Shown here piece by piece: positions 6,672-12,749 of a stretch of DNA of 15,332 nt; the first letter of the stretch is position 1, and each line of letters starts with the position of its first letter. The DNA comes from Methylorubrum extorquens (GTDB lineage Bacteria; Pseudomonadota; Alphaproteobacteria; Rhizobiales; Beijerinckiaceae). The stretch lies in assembly GCA_019695455.1 (NCBI GenBank), contig JAEUAC010000430.1, forward strand, positions 1 through 15,332, written 5' to 3'. The notes under the pieces are model-generated. The model worked only from the letters and a program-made list of their open reading frames with translations, was not told the DNA's origin and ran no database searches. The position numbers were made by a program, and so were the translations under genes.

Positions 6672-7184
6672 ATGCGCCAGACCCGTCTCCTCGCGCTCGC
6701 GGCTTCCGCCGCGATCCTGGCCTCCGCCGCGCCCGTCGCGGCCGGGCCCTTCGACGGCATCCTGTCCATCTTCGGCGCGGAGCCGGCCCCGTACGCGGCG
6801 CCGCCCGAGCGGTCGTACTACCGCTACGAGGGCCTGGAGCCCGTCGACGGCCGGCGCGGACGCCGCGCGGCGTCGCGGCCCGCCGTGGTCGAGGACACGA
6901 AGCCCGTCGACACCGCGATCGACCCCGCCCGCGTGCCGGACTGGTACCTGGCGGACCCGACCTTGCGGCGGGGCGACATCGTCGTGCTGGCGCGGGGCGT
7001 GTACGTCTTCCAGGGCGGCGAGGGTCCGCGCGGCCCGGCCGACTTCGTGCCGCTGGAACGGTCGCGGCTGTCGCAGGGCGAGAAGGCGCGGGTCGCGGCG
7101 ATGACGGGCTACCGGCCGTCGGAGCGGCCCACCGCCGCGCTCGCCTCCGGCCGCACCGTGGCGGAGGCCTCGGTCAGCCGGTGA
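6672..7184 (+). CDS. Exported protein of unknown function
   Basis: I do not recognise this 170-residue protein. The N-terminus MRQTRLLALAASAAILASA with cleavage expected after PVAA (24) is a good Sec signal peptide with no lipobox cysteine, so a periplasmic or secreted product is likely. The mature part starts with GPFDGILSIFG, followed by a low-complexity stretch rich in Pro, Arg and Ala (about 36-75). The most structured part is about 85-145 (VPDWYLADPTLRRGDIVVL, GVYVFQGG, FVPLERSRLS). There is no cysteine in the mature part. The ATG at 6672 is chosen over an in-frame GTG at 6660 because it places the positive residues correctly for the signal peptide. The ribosome-binding site is weak. The last 11 bases overlap the 3' end of purU on the other strand. 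Confidence 0.75.
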   Translation: MRQTRLLALAASAAILASAAPVAAGPFDGILSIFGAEPAPYAAPPERSYYRYEGLEPVDGRRGRRAASRPAVVEDTKPVDTAIDPARVPDWYLADPTLRRGDIVVLARGVYVFQGGEGPRGPADFVPLERSRLSQGEKARVAAMTGYRPSERPTAALASGRTVAEASVSR

Positions 7185-8034
7185 AGACGACGGTCTTGCG
7201 GCCGTTGACGAGCACGCGGTCCTCGAGATGGTGCCGCACGGCGCGGGCGAGGACGCGGCGCTCGATGTCCCGGCCCTTGCGGATCAGGTCGTCCGGCGTG
7301 TCCCGGTGCGTGATGCGCTCGACGTCCTGCTCGATGATCGGCCCCTCGTCGAGGTCGCTCGTCACGTAGTGGGCGGTCGCGCCGATCAGCTTCACGCCGC
7401 GCTCGTGCGCCTGGTGGTAGGGCCGGGCGCCCTTGAAGCCGGGCAGGAACGAGTGGTGGATGTTGATGCAGCGTCCCGCGAGCTTCGCCGCGAGCCCGTC
7501 CGACAGGATCTGCATGTAGCGGGCGAGGACCACGAGGTCCGTCCCGGTCTCCTGCACGGCGCGCCAGATCTGCGCCTCCTGCTCCATCTTCGTCTCGCGC
7601 CGCACGGGCAGGTGATGGAAGGGCAGGTCCGCGAGGTCGACATGCGCGTAGGTCTCGCGCGGGTAGTTCGCGACGATGCCCGTGACCGTCATCGGCAGTT
7701 CGCCGATCCGCCAGCGATAGAGAAGGTCGGCGAGGCAATGGTCGAAGCGCGAGACGAGGATCATCACGCGCCGCTTCTCGCCCGTCTCCCGCAGGCTCCA
7801 CCGCATGCCGAACTCGTCGGCCACGGTCGCGAAGCCCTCCTCGAACCGGGCGCGGGAGGCGCCGCCGGCATCCGTGATCCCGACCCGCATGAAGAACAGG
7901 CCGGTCTCCCCGTCGTCGAATTGCTGGGCGTCGGCGATGTTGAACCCGGCCTCGAAGAGGCGCGTGGAGACCGCCGCCACGATGCCGGGCCGGTTGCTGC
8001 AGGACAGCGTGAGAACGGACGTCGCCTCGCCCAA
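7174..8034 (-). CDS. purU: Formyltetrahydrofolate deformylase
   Basis: PurU hydrolyses 10-formyltetrahydrofolate to formate and tetrahydrofolate, balancing one-carbon pools and feeding formate to purine synthesis. The 286 residues contain an N-terminal ACT domain (about 4-80, LTLSCSNRPGIVAAVS) and a C-terminal formyltransferase-fold domain (about 88-270). The catalytic trio is visible as N181 and H183 in INIHHSFLPGFKGA and D219 in SDLDEGPIIEQD. The start is the notable point: the frame is open to a GTG at 8106, but TTG at 8034 has GAGGGAG ideally placed eight bases upstream and gives the usual family length. A GTG at 8043 abuts that same site with no spacing. The upstream in-frame codons also use more A/T-ending codons than the gene body. 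It lies 112 bases downstream of msrB in the same direction. Confidence 0.9.
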   Translation of the reverse strand: MGEATSVLTLSCSNRPGIVAAVSTRLFEAGFNIADAQQFDDGETGLFFMRVGITDAGGASRARFEEGFATVADEFGMRWSLRETGEKRRVMILVSRFDHCLADLLYRWRIGELPMTVTGIVANYPRETYAHVDLADLPFHHLPVRRETKMEQEAQIWRAVQETGTDLVVLARYMQILSDGLAAKLAGRCINIHHSFLPGFKGARPYHQAHERGVKLIGATAHYVTSDLDEGPIIEQDVERITHRDTPDDLIRKGRDIERRVLARAVRHHLEDRVLVNGRKTVVFTG

Positions 8035-8042
8035 GTCGGGCA

Positions 8043-8050
8043 CTCCCTCG
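8043..8050 (-). promoter_or_regulatory. Ribosome-binding site that sets the purU TTG start
   Basis: Read on the minus strand, CGAGGGAG ends eight bases before TTG at 8034-8032. It touches the in-frame GTG at 8043, which is therefore too close to use it. A second purine run (GGAGGT, 8113-8108) sits one base before the GTG at 8106, again too close. Confidence 0.5.
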
Positions 8051-8066
8051 TCGTGACAGTCGCGAC

Positions 8067-8087
8067 GGGAATGCCGCCCGGCATCCC
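8067..8087 (-). promoter_or_regulatory. Hairpin in the msrB-purU gap, 17 bases upstream of the purU ribosome-binding site
   Basis: On either strand ATGCC (8071-8075) pairs with GGCAT (8080-8084) across a 4-base loop, and GGG (8067-8069) pairs with CCC (8085-8087) past one bulged A at 8070. It could be part of a structured purU leader or of the msrB transcript end. No T-run follows on the minus strand. Confidence 0.35.
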
Positions 8088-8116
8088 CGCGCGGCCCGTC
8101 GGGCACGACCTCCGGT

Positions 8117-8147
8117 AGCGGATTTCCGTCGCGCCGGCCAATCCGCT
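8117..8147 (-). terminator. 8-bp inverted repeat at the msrB stop codon
   Basis: AGCGGATT (8117-8124) and AATCCGCT (8140-8147) are perfect complements with a 15-base GC-rich loop. On the minus strand the stem begins with the last base of the msrB TGA, so it would fold immediately after msrB. It may protect or end the msrB message, or belong to a leader for purU. There is no T-run. Confidence 0.4.
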
Positions 8148-8680
8148 CAGGCGTCGACGCGGTCGCCGCGGCCGAGCGGGTCCCGGAGCGGCTCGCCGTC
8201 GGCGACGAACTCGAGCGAGACCGAGTTGATGCAGTAGCGCAGCCGCGAGGGCGCCGGGCCGTCCGGGAAGACGTGGCCCTGGTGGCTGTCGCAGCGCGAG
8301 CATCGCGTCTCCGTCCGGACCATGCCGTAGCTCCGGTCCGAGATGGCGAGCACGTGCGTCTCGTCGAAGGGAGCGAAGAAGCTCGGCCAGCCGGTGCCGC
8401 TCTCGAACTTGGTCTCGGCCTTGAACAGCGGCAGCCCGCATTCGCGGCAGCAATAGACGCCGTCCGACTTGTTGTTGAGGAGACCGCCGCAGAACGGCGC
8501 CTCCGTGCCGTGGTGCAGGAGGACGCGCTTCTCCTCGTCCGTGAGGTCGGCCTCGAGCCGCGCCCGCTCGGCGGGATCGGGCGGCGTCAGGTCGAAGCCG
8601 GAGGGCGAGGTCGCGGGCAGGGCCGAGCGGTCGGTCGGCGCCGGCTCGGCTCCGCGGGAGAACATGTCGAGAAGGCCCAT
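8147..8680 (-). CDS. msrB: Peptide-methionine (R)-S-oxide reductase
   Basis: MsrB repairs the R-sulfoxide of methionine in proteins. The 177-residue protein has a complete C-terminal MsrB domain (about 47-170). Structural zinc is expected at C78 and C81 (CRECGLPLF) and at C127 and C130 (CSRCDSHQGHVFPDG). The core keeps FESGTGWPSF (92-101), and the catalytic cysteine is C150 in RLRYCINSVSLEF. The first 45 or so residues are a proline- and alanine-rich extension without a signal peptide, so the enzyme is probably cytosolic. ATG at 8680 (MGLLDMFSRG) is preferred over the longer reading to 8752, whose extra residues look unlike protein. A Cys early in the domain (C64, FCGG) may act as the resolving residue. 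The ribosome-binding site is weak. It is divergent from the BMP-family gene. Confidence 0.92.
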   Translation of the reverse strand: MGLLDMFSRGAEPAPTDRSALPATSPSGFDLTPPDPAERARLEADLTDEEKRVLLHHGTEAPFCGGLLNNKSDGVYCCRECGLPLFKAETKFESGTGWPSFFAPFDETHVLAISDRSYGMVRTETRCSRCDSHQGHVFPDGPAPSRLRYCINSVSLEFVADGEPLRDPLGRGDRVDA

Positions 8681-8794
8681 GGCGCGTCCGATCTGTGGTT
8701 GATGCCCTGAGATGGGCGCCGGGCGGAGGCGGGACAAGCTTCCCGTCGGCACGTCATCTGCTTAGTCTCGCCGTCGACGACACGGGGAGACAGA

Positions 8795-9787
8795 ATGACG
8801 ACCACCCTTCATCGCCGGGCCGCCCTCGGCCTCGCGGCCGCCGGCCTGACCGGCCTCGCGCTGCCCGCCGCCGCCCAGGGCAAGACGAAGCCCATCAAGG
8901 TCGCGGCCATCTACACGGTGCCGGTCGAGCAGCAATGGGTGTCGCGCATCCACAAAGCGCTGTCCGCCGCCAAGGCGCGAGGCGACATCGACTACAAATG
9001 GTCCGAGAACGTCGCGAACAACGACTACGAGCGCATCATGCGCCAGTATTCCGAGGAAGGCTCGGACCTCGTCGTCGGCGAGATCTTCGCCGTGGAGCGG
9101 GCCGCCCGGCGCGTCGCGGCGAGCTATCCCAAGGTCGCCTACCTCATGGGCTCGTCCTTCGGCCCCGCGAAGCCGAACCTGTCGGTCTTCGACAACTTCA
9201 TCCACGAGCCGTCCTACCTGACCGGCATGATCGCCGGGAAGGCCACCAAGAGCGGCACGATCGGCATGGTGGGCGGCTACGCGATCCCGGAGGTCAACCG
9301 GCTCATGAACGCGTTCATGGACGGCGCGCGCTCCGTCAATCCGAACGTCAAGTTCCTGGTGACGTTCATCAATTCCTGGTACGACCCGCCCAAGGCGAAG
9401 GAGGCCTCCTTCGCGATGATCGATCGCGGGGCCGACGTCCTCTACGCCGAGCGCTTCGGCGTCGCCGACGCCGCCAAGGAGCGGGGCGTCAAGGTCATCG
9501 GCAACGTCATCGACACGGCCGGCCAGTATCCCGGCACGGTGCTCGCCTCCGCGATCTGGCACATGGAGCCGACGATCGACCGCGCCGTGAAGGCGGTCAC
9601 CGACGGCACGTTCGAGGCGGCCGACTACTCACCCTACAGCTACATGCAGCCGGGCGGCGCGAGCCTCACCTTCGACGACAAGCTGGTGGCGCCGGAGACG
9701 GTCGCCCTGGTCAAGGAGAAGGAGAAGGAGATCGGCGACGGCCTGTTCCGGGTCAACGTGAACGACGCCGAGCCGAAGGCCGGCTGA
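8795..9787 (+). CDS. BMP-family (Med/PnrA-like) substrate-binding protein, orphan
   Basis: This 330-residue protein is a periplasmic binding protein of the basic membrane protein family (PF02608 type), whose studied members capture nucleosides or related small molecules for ABC importers. It has an export signal with RR before a hydrophobic stretch (HRRAALGLAAAGLTG) and likely cleavage after AAA at 27; the RR makes Tat export possible, though the motif is incomplete. Family marks include AIYTVPVEQQWVSRIHKAL (38-56), DLVVGEIFAVERAARRVAASYP (91-112), YLTGMIAGKATKSGTIGMVGG (131-151) and the late ASAIWHMEPTIDRAV (251-265). GGGGAGA at 8784-8790 sets the ATG. No ABC permease or ATPase gene follows; the next gene is a c-di-GMP protein. 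Its ligand is unknown. Confidence 0.87.
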   Translation: MTTTLHRRAALGLAAAGLTGLALPAAAQGKTKPIKVAAIYTVPVEQQWVSRIHKALSAAKARGDIDYKWSENVANNDYERIMRQYSEEGSDLVVGEIFAVERAARRVAASYPKVAYLMGSSFGPAKPNLSVFDNFIHEPSYLTGMIAGKATKSGTIGMVGGYAIPEVNRLMNAFMDGARSVNPNVKFLVTFINSWYDPPKAKEASFAMIDRGADVLYAERFGVADAAKERGVKVIGNVIDTAGQYPGTVLASAIWHMEPTIDRAVKAVTDGTFEAADYSPYSYMQPGGASLTFDDKLVAPETVALVKEKEKEIGDGLFRVNVNDAEPKAG

Positions 9788-9840
9788 GCGCGTTCAGTTC
9801 ACGTCAGTCCAGCAAAAGAAAGCGTCAGCTTAACGCATCA

Positions 9841-9862
9841 TCAGTACCGGGGAAGGTACTGA
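9841..9862 (+). promoter_or_regulatory. Perfect hairpin with GGGGAA loop upstream of the GGDEF-EAL gene
   Basis: TCAGTACC (9841-9848) and GGTACTGA (9855-9862) form an uninterrupted 8-bp stem around the 6-base loop GGGGAA, 31 bases before the ATG at 9894. There is no T-run, and the stem is AT-containing, unlike the GC-rich chance repeats nearby. It could be a terminator for the BMP gene, a DNA operator, or an RNA element in the leader of the c-di-GMP gene. Confidence 0.45.
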
Positions 9863-9893
9863 AGACGTCGATCCCGATGCGGGGCAGGCGGGT

Positions 9894-12659
9894 ATGGTGC
9901 GAGCGCGGCCTCTTCTGTCCTACGTGGTGGCGTTGGCGATCGCCCTCACGGCGCCCCCGCTCGCCGTGTCGGTCCTGATCGCGAAGCAATGGGTGGCGGG
10001 CGAACAGGCCCGCTTCCACGTCCACGTGACGGAGATCGCCGACAGCGCGGCCGCGCATGTCGACCGCTACATCGCGGGCAAGATCGCCATGCTCCAGGCG
10101 CTGGCGACCTCGCCGGCGCTCGCGCAGGACGATTTCCGCGCGCTCGACGCGCAGGCGCGCCAGCTCCTCGACCTCCAGGGCGTCACGATCGTGCTGCGGG
10201 AGCTGGACGGCCAGCAGCGCGTCAACACGCGCCGTCCCTGGGGCACGCCGCTGCCGCGGGTCCGGAACCTCTCGGCCGACGCGCACGTGTTCCAGACGGG
10301 GCAGCCGCACGTCTCGGACCTCTACCACGGCGTCGTGTCGCAGCAGACGCTGATCCGCATCATCGTGCCCGTCATCAAGGACGGCGCGGTCCGCTACACG
10401 CTCGCGGCCAGCCTGACGCCGAACACGCTGGCGGACCTCCTGCGCGCCTCCGGCGTCGCCCAGCCCCATTCGGTCGCGATCGCGGACCGGGAGGGCCAGC
10501 TGCTCGCACGCGCCTTCGGCGGCGACGACGACGTCGGCAAGCGCGTGCCGGGCTTCGGCGACATCGTCGGCAGCGAAGGCTCGTGGGCGGGCGAATCGGG
10601 CGAGGGCCGCCCCGTCGTCGGGTCGTTCCGCCGCTCGACGCTGTCGGGATGGGCCTTCATCGCGGCGGCCGAACGGTCCGAGCTGGACCGCCCCTTCCGG
10701 CGCTCGCTGATCCTGCTCGCCGCCTTCGCGCTCGGCCTCGGCGTCATCGCGATCGTGTTCTCCTTCCTCATCGTCCGCCGGGTGATCCGGTCGCAGCAGC
10801 AGATCACGGACGCCGCCCACGCGCTCGGCGAGGGCGTGCTCGTCCAGGCGCCGCACACGCCCGTCATCGAGGCGAACGTCATCGGCGAGGCGCTGGCCGA
10901 CGCCTCGCGCAAGCTGAACGAGCAGGCGGACGCGCTCATCGAGGCCAACCACGACCTCGAGCGGCGGGTGGCCGACCGGACGCGGACCGTCACGGCCCAG
11001 TCCGTGCTGCTGGAGGTGACGCTCCAGACCATGGACCAGGGCCTCATGGTCATCGATGCGACCGGCCGCATCCCGATCTGCAACCGGCGGGCGCGCGACC
11101 TCCTCGACCTCCCGGACGAGTTCATGGCCACCCGGCCGACCTTCGACGAGCTGGTCGCCCGGCAGATCGCACGCGGCGATTTCGCCCGGTCCGGCAAGGC
11201 GATCCAGGACTGGGTGGGGCAGGGCGGGCTCGAGGCGGGCGCCCACCGCTACGAGCGGGAGCGCCCGAACGGCACGATCATCGAGGTGAACACGATCCCC
11301 ATGCCCGAAGGCGGGTTCGTGCGGACCTATACGGACATCACCAACCATCGCCGGTCGGAGCAGCTGGCGCGCCACATGGCGGAGCACGATTCGCTGACGG
11401 GGCTGTCCAACCGGAGCATGTTCCGGTCCCGCCTGAAGACCGCGCTCGCCGGCGGCGGCCCGGTCGCCCTGCTCTGGCTCGACCTCGACCGCTTCAAGGC
11501 CATCAACGACACGCTCGGCCATCCGGCCGGGGACCAGCTGCTGCGCGAGGTGGCGCGGCGCGTCAGGGCCGAGCTGCGCCACGACGAGGTCGCGGCGCGG
11601 CTCGGCGGCGACGAGTTCGCCATCATCATCGAGGGCGATGACGTGGCCGACGAGATCCGGCCGCTGGCCGAACGGCTCGTCGACAGCATCCGCAGGCCCT
11701 ACCTCGTCGCAGGCGAGGTCGCGGAATGCGGCGTCAGCATCGGCGTCGCGATCGGGCCCGAGCACGGCCGCGAGATCGACGACCTCATCAAGGCGGCCGA
11801 CACCGCGCTGTACCGGGCGAAGGACGAGGGGCGGAACACGGTCCGCATCTACGACACCGCCATGGACATCGCGGCCCGCGAGCGCCGCATCCTCGAGCAC
11901 GACCTCTCCCTGGCGGTCTCGCGCGGCGAGTTCGAGCTTCGGCTGCAGCCCATCGTCAACCTGCAGAGAGAGCGGCTCGACGGGTTCGAGGCCCTGGTGC
12001 GCTGGGTCCACCCGACGAAGGGCGAGGTCCAGCCCGGCGCGTTCATCGCGCTCGCCGAGGAGACCCGCCTGATAGCGCCGATCGGCGCCTGGGTGCTCCG
12101 GGAGGCGTGCCGGCAGGCGGCGACCTGGCCGTCCCACATCCAGGTGGCCGTGAACGTCTCGGCCGCCCAGTTCGACGACCCGGCCTTCGCCTCCATCGTG
12201 CTGTCGGCGCTGGCCGAGGCCGGCCTGCCGGCGCACCGGCTGGAGCTCGAGATCACCGAGTCGATCCTCATCAGCCACGGCGATCCCGTGCTGCAGGCCC
12301 TGCAGACGCTCCGGGCGGGCGGCGTGCGCATCGCGCTGGACGATTTCGGCACCGGCTACTCGTCGCTCAGCTACCTGCACCGCTTCCCCGTGGACCGGAT
12401 CAAGGTGGACCGCTCCTTCGTGCAGGGCATCCGGCACGGATCGGGCGACGCGACCACGGAAGCCATCGTGCGCTCGATCGTCAATCTCGGGACGAGCCTC
12501 GGCGCCGCCGTGACGGCGGAGGGCGTTGAGACGGCCGAGCAGCTCGCCTTCGTGCGGCAGGTCGGCTGCACGGACGCCCAGGGGTTCCTGTTCGGCCGCC
12601 CCATGCGGGTGGCGGAGGCGCAGGCGCTCATGCGCGAGGGGCTCGCCGCCGCGGCCTGA
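9894..12659 (+). CDS. Membrane sensor c-di-GMP protein (Cache-like, HAMP, PAS, GGDEF, EAL)
   Basis: The 921-residue protein is built to make and/or break c-di-GMP in response to an external signal. Order: transmembrane helix about 9-30, periplasmic Cache-like sensor about 31-268, second helix 271-294, HAMP-like region 295-345, coiled coil 335-370, PAS about 372-485, GGDEF about 490-650 and EAL about 668-910. The cyclase motif GGDEF is intact at 571-575, with DLDRFKAIND at 530-539. The phosphodiesterase domain keeps EAL at 699-701 (EALVRW), ELEITES at 784-790, DDFGTGYSSLSYL from 816 and AEGVET at 875-880, so both halves may be active. The expected product-inhibition RxxD is RHDE at 562-565, with Glu in place of Asp. 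Regulation may act through the hairpin before the ATG. The ribosome-binding site is weak. Confidence 0.92.
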   Translation: MVRARPLLSYVVALAIALTAPPLAVSVLIAKQWVAGEQARFHVHVTEIADSAAAHVDRYIAGKIAMLQALATSPALAQDDFRALDAQARQLLDLQGVTIVLRELDGQQRVNTRRPWGTPLPRVRNLSADAHVFQTGQPHVSDLYHGVVSQQTLIRIIVPVIKDGAVRYTLAASLTPNTLADLLRASGVAQPHSVAIADREGQLLARAFGGDDDVGKRVPGFGDIVGSEGSWAGESGEGRPVVGSFRRSTLSGWAFIAAAERSELDRPFRRSLILLAAFALGLGVIAIVFSFLIVRRVIRSQQQITDAAHALGEGVLVQAPHTPVIEANVIGEALADASRKLNEQADALIEANHDLERRVADRTRTVTAQSVLLEVTLQTMDQGLMVIDATGRIPICNRRARDLLDLPDEFMATRPTFDELVARQIARGDFARSGKAIQDWVGQGGLEAGAHRYERERPNGTIIEVNTIPMPEGGFVRTYTDITNHRRSEQLARHMAEHDSLTGLSNRSMFRSRLKTALAGGGPVALLWLDLDRFKAINDTLGHPAGDQLLREVARRVRAELRHDEVAARLGGDEFAIIIEGDDVADEIRPLAERLVDSIRRPYLVAGEVAECGVSIGVAIGPEHGREIDDLIKAADTALYRAKDEGRNTVRIYDTAMDIAARERRILEHDLSLAVSRGEFELRLQPIVNLQRERLDGFEALVRWVHPTKGEVQPGAFIALAEETRLIAPIGAWVLREACRQAATWPSHIQVAVNVSAAQFDDPAFASIVLSALAEAGLPAHRLELEITESILISHGDPVLQALQTLRAGGVRIALDDFGTGYSSLSYLHRFPVDRIKVDRSFVQGIRHGSGDATTEAIVRSIVNLGTSLGAAVTAEGVETAEQLAFVRQVGCTDAQGFLFGRPMRVAEAQALMREGLAAAA

Positions 12660-12687
12660 CGGCCTGCGGGCCCAGCTTGTCAGGCCG
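12660..12687 (+). terminator. Possible terminator hairpin after the GGDEF-EAL gene
   Basis: CGGCCTG (12660-12666) and CAGGCCG (12681-12687) form a perfect 7-bp stem beginning one base after the TGA, with a 14-base loop. No T-run follows; plausible but unproven. Confidence 0.35.
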
Positions 12688-12719
12688 GCCGCGATCCGGC
12701 AGAGCCAACGCCCGAGCCC

Positions 12720-12747
12720 AAGACCCGCCAGTCAAGACCCGCCAGTC
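12720..12747 (+). repeat. Perfect 14-bp tandem repeat just before the thrS start codon
   Basis: AAGACCCGCCAGTC occurs twice head to tail (12720-12733 and 12734-12747), and the thrS ATG follows two bases later. The repeat fills the position where a ribosome-binding site should lie and contains no GGAG-like run. It may be a simple duplication or an element controlling thrS translation. Confidence 0.85.
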
Positions 12748-12749
12748 CC

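Noticed and set aside
8720..8745. Rough palindrome around AAGCTT in the msrB/BMP divergent gap
   Set aside because: The arms match only with bulges and no second copy is present; not enough to call an operator.
9812..9836. Minus-strand terminator: GCGT/ACGC stem followed by a T-rich run
   Set aside because: The stem is only 4 bp and no minus-strand gene feeds into it; the nearby plus-strand genes would not use it.
9825..12437. 870-codon open frame antisense to the GGDEF-EAL gene
   Set aside because: It is the usual mirror frame of a high-GC gene: low-complexity Arg/Ala/Asp/Val-rich product with no domain, while the plus strand has intact catalytic motifs.
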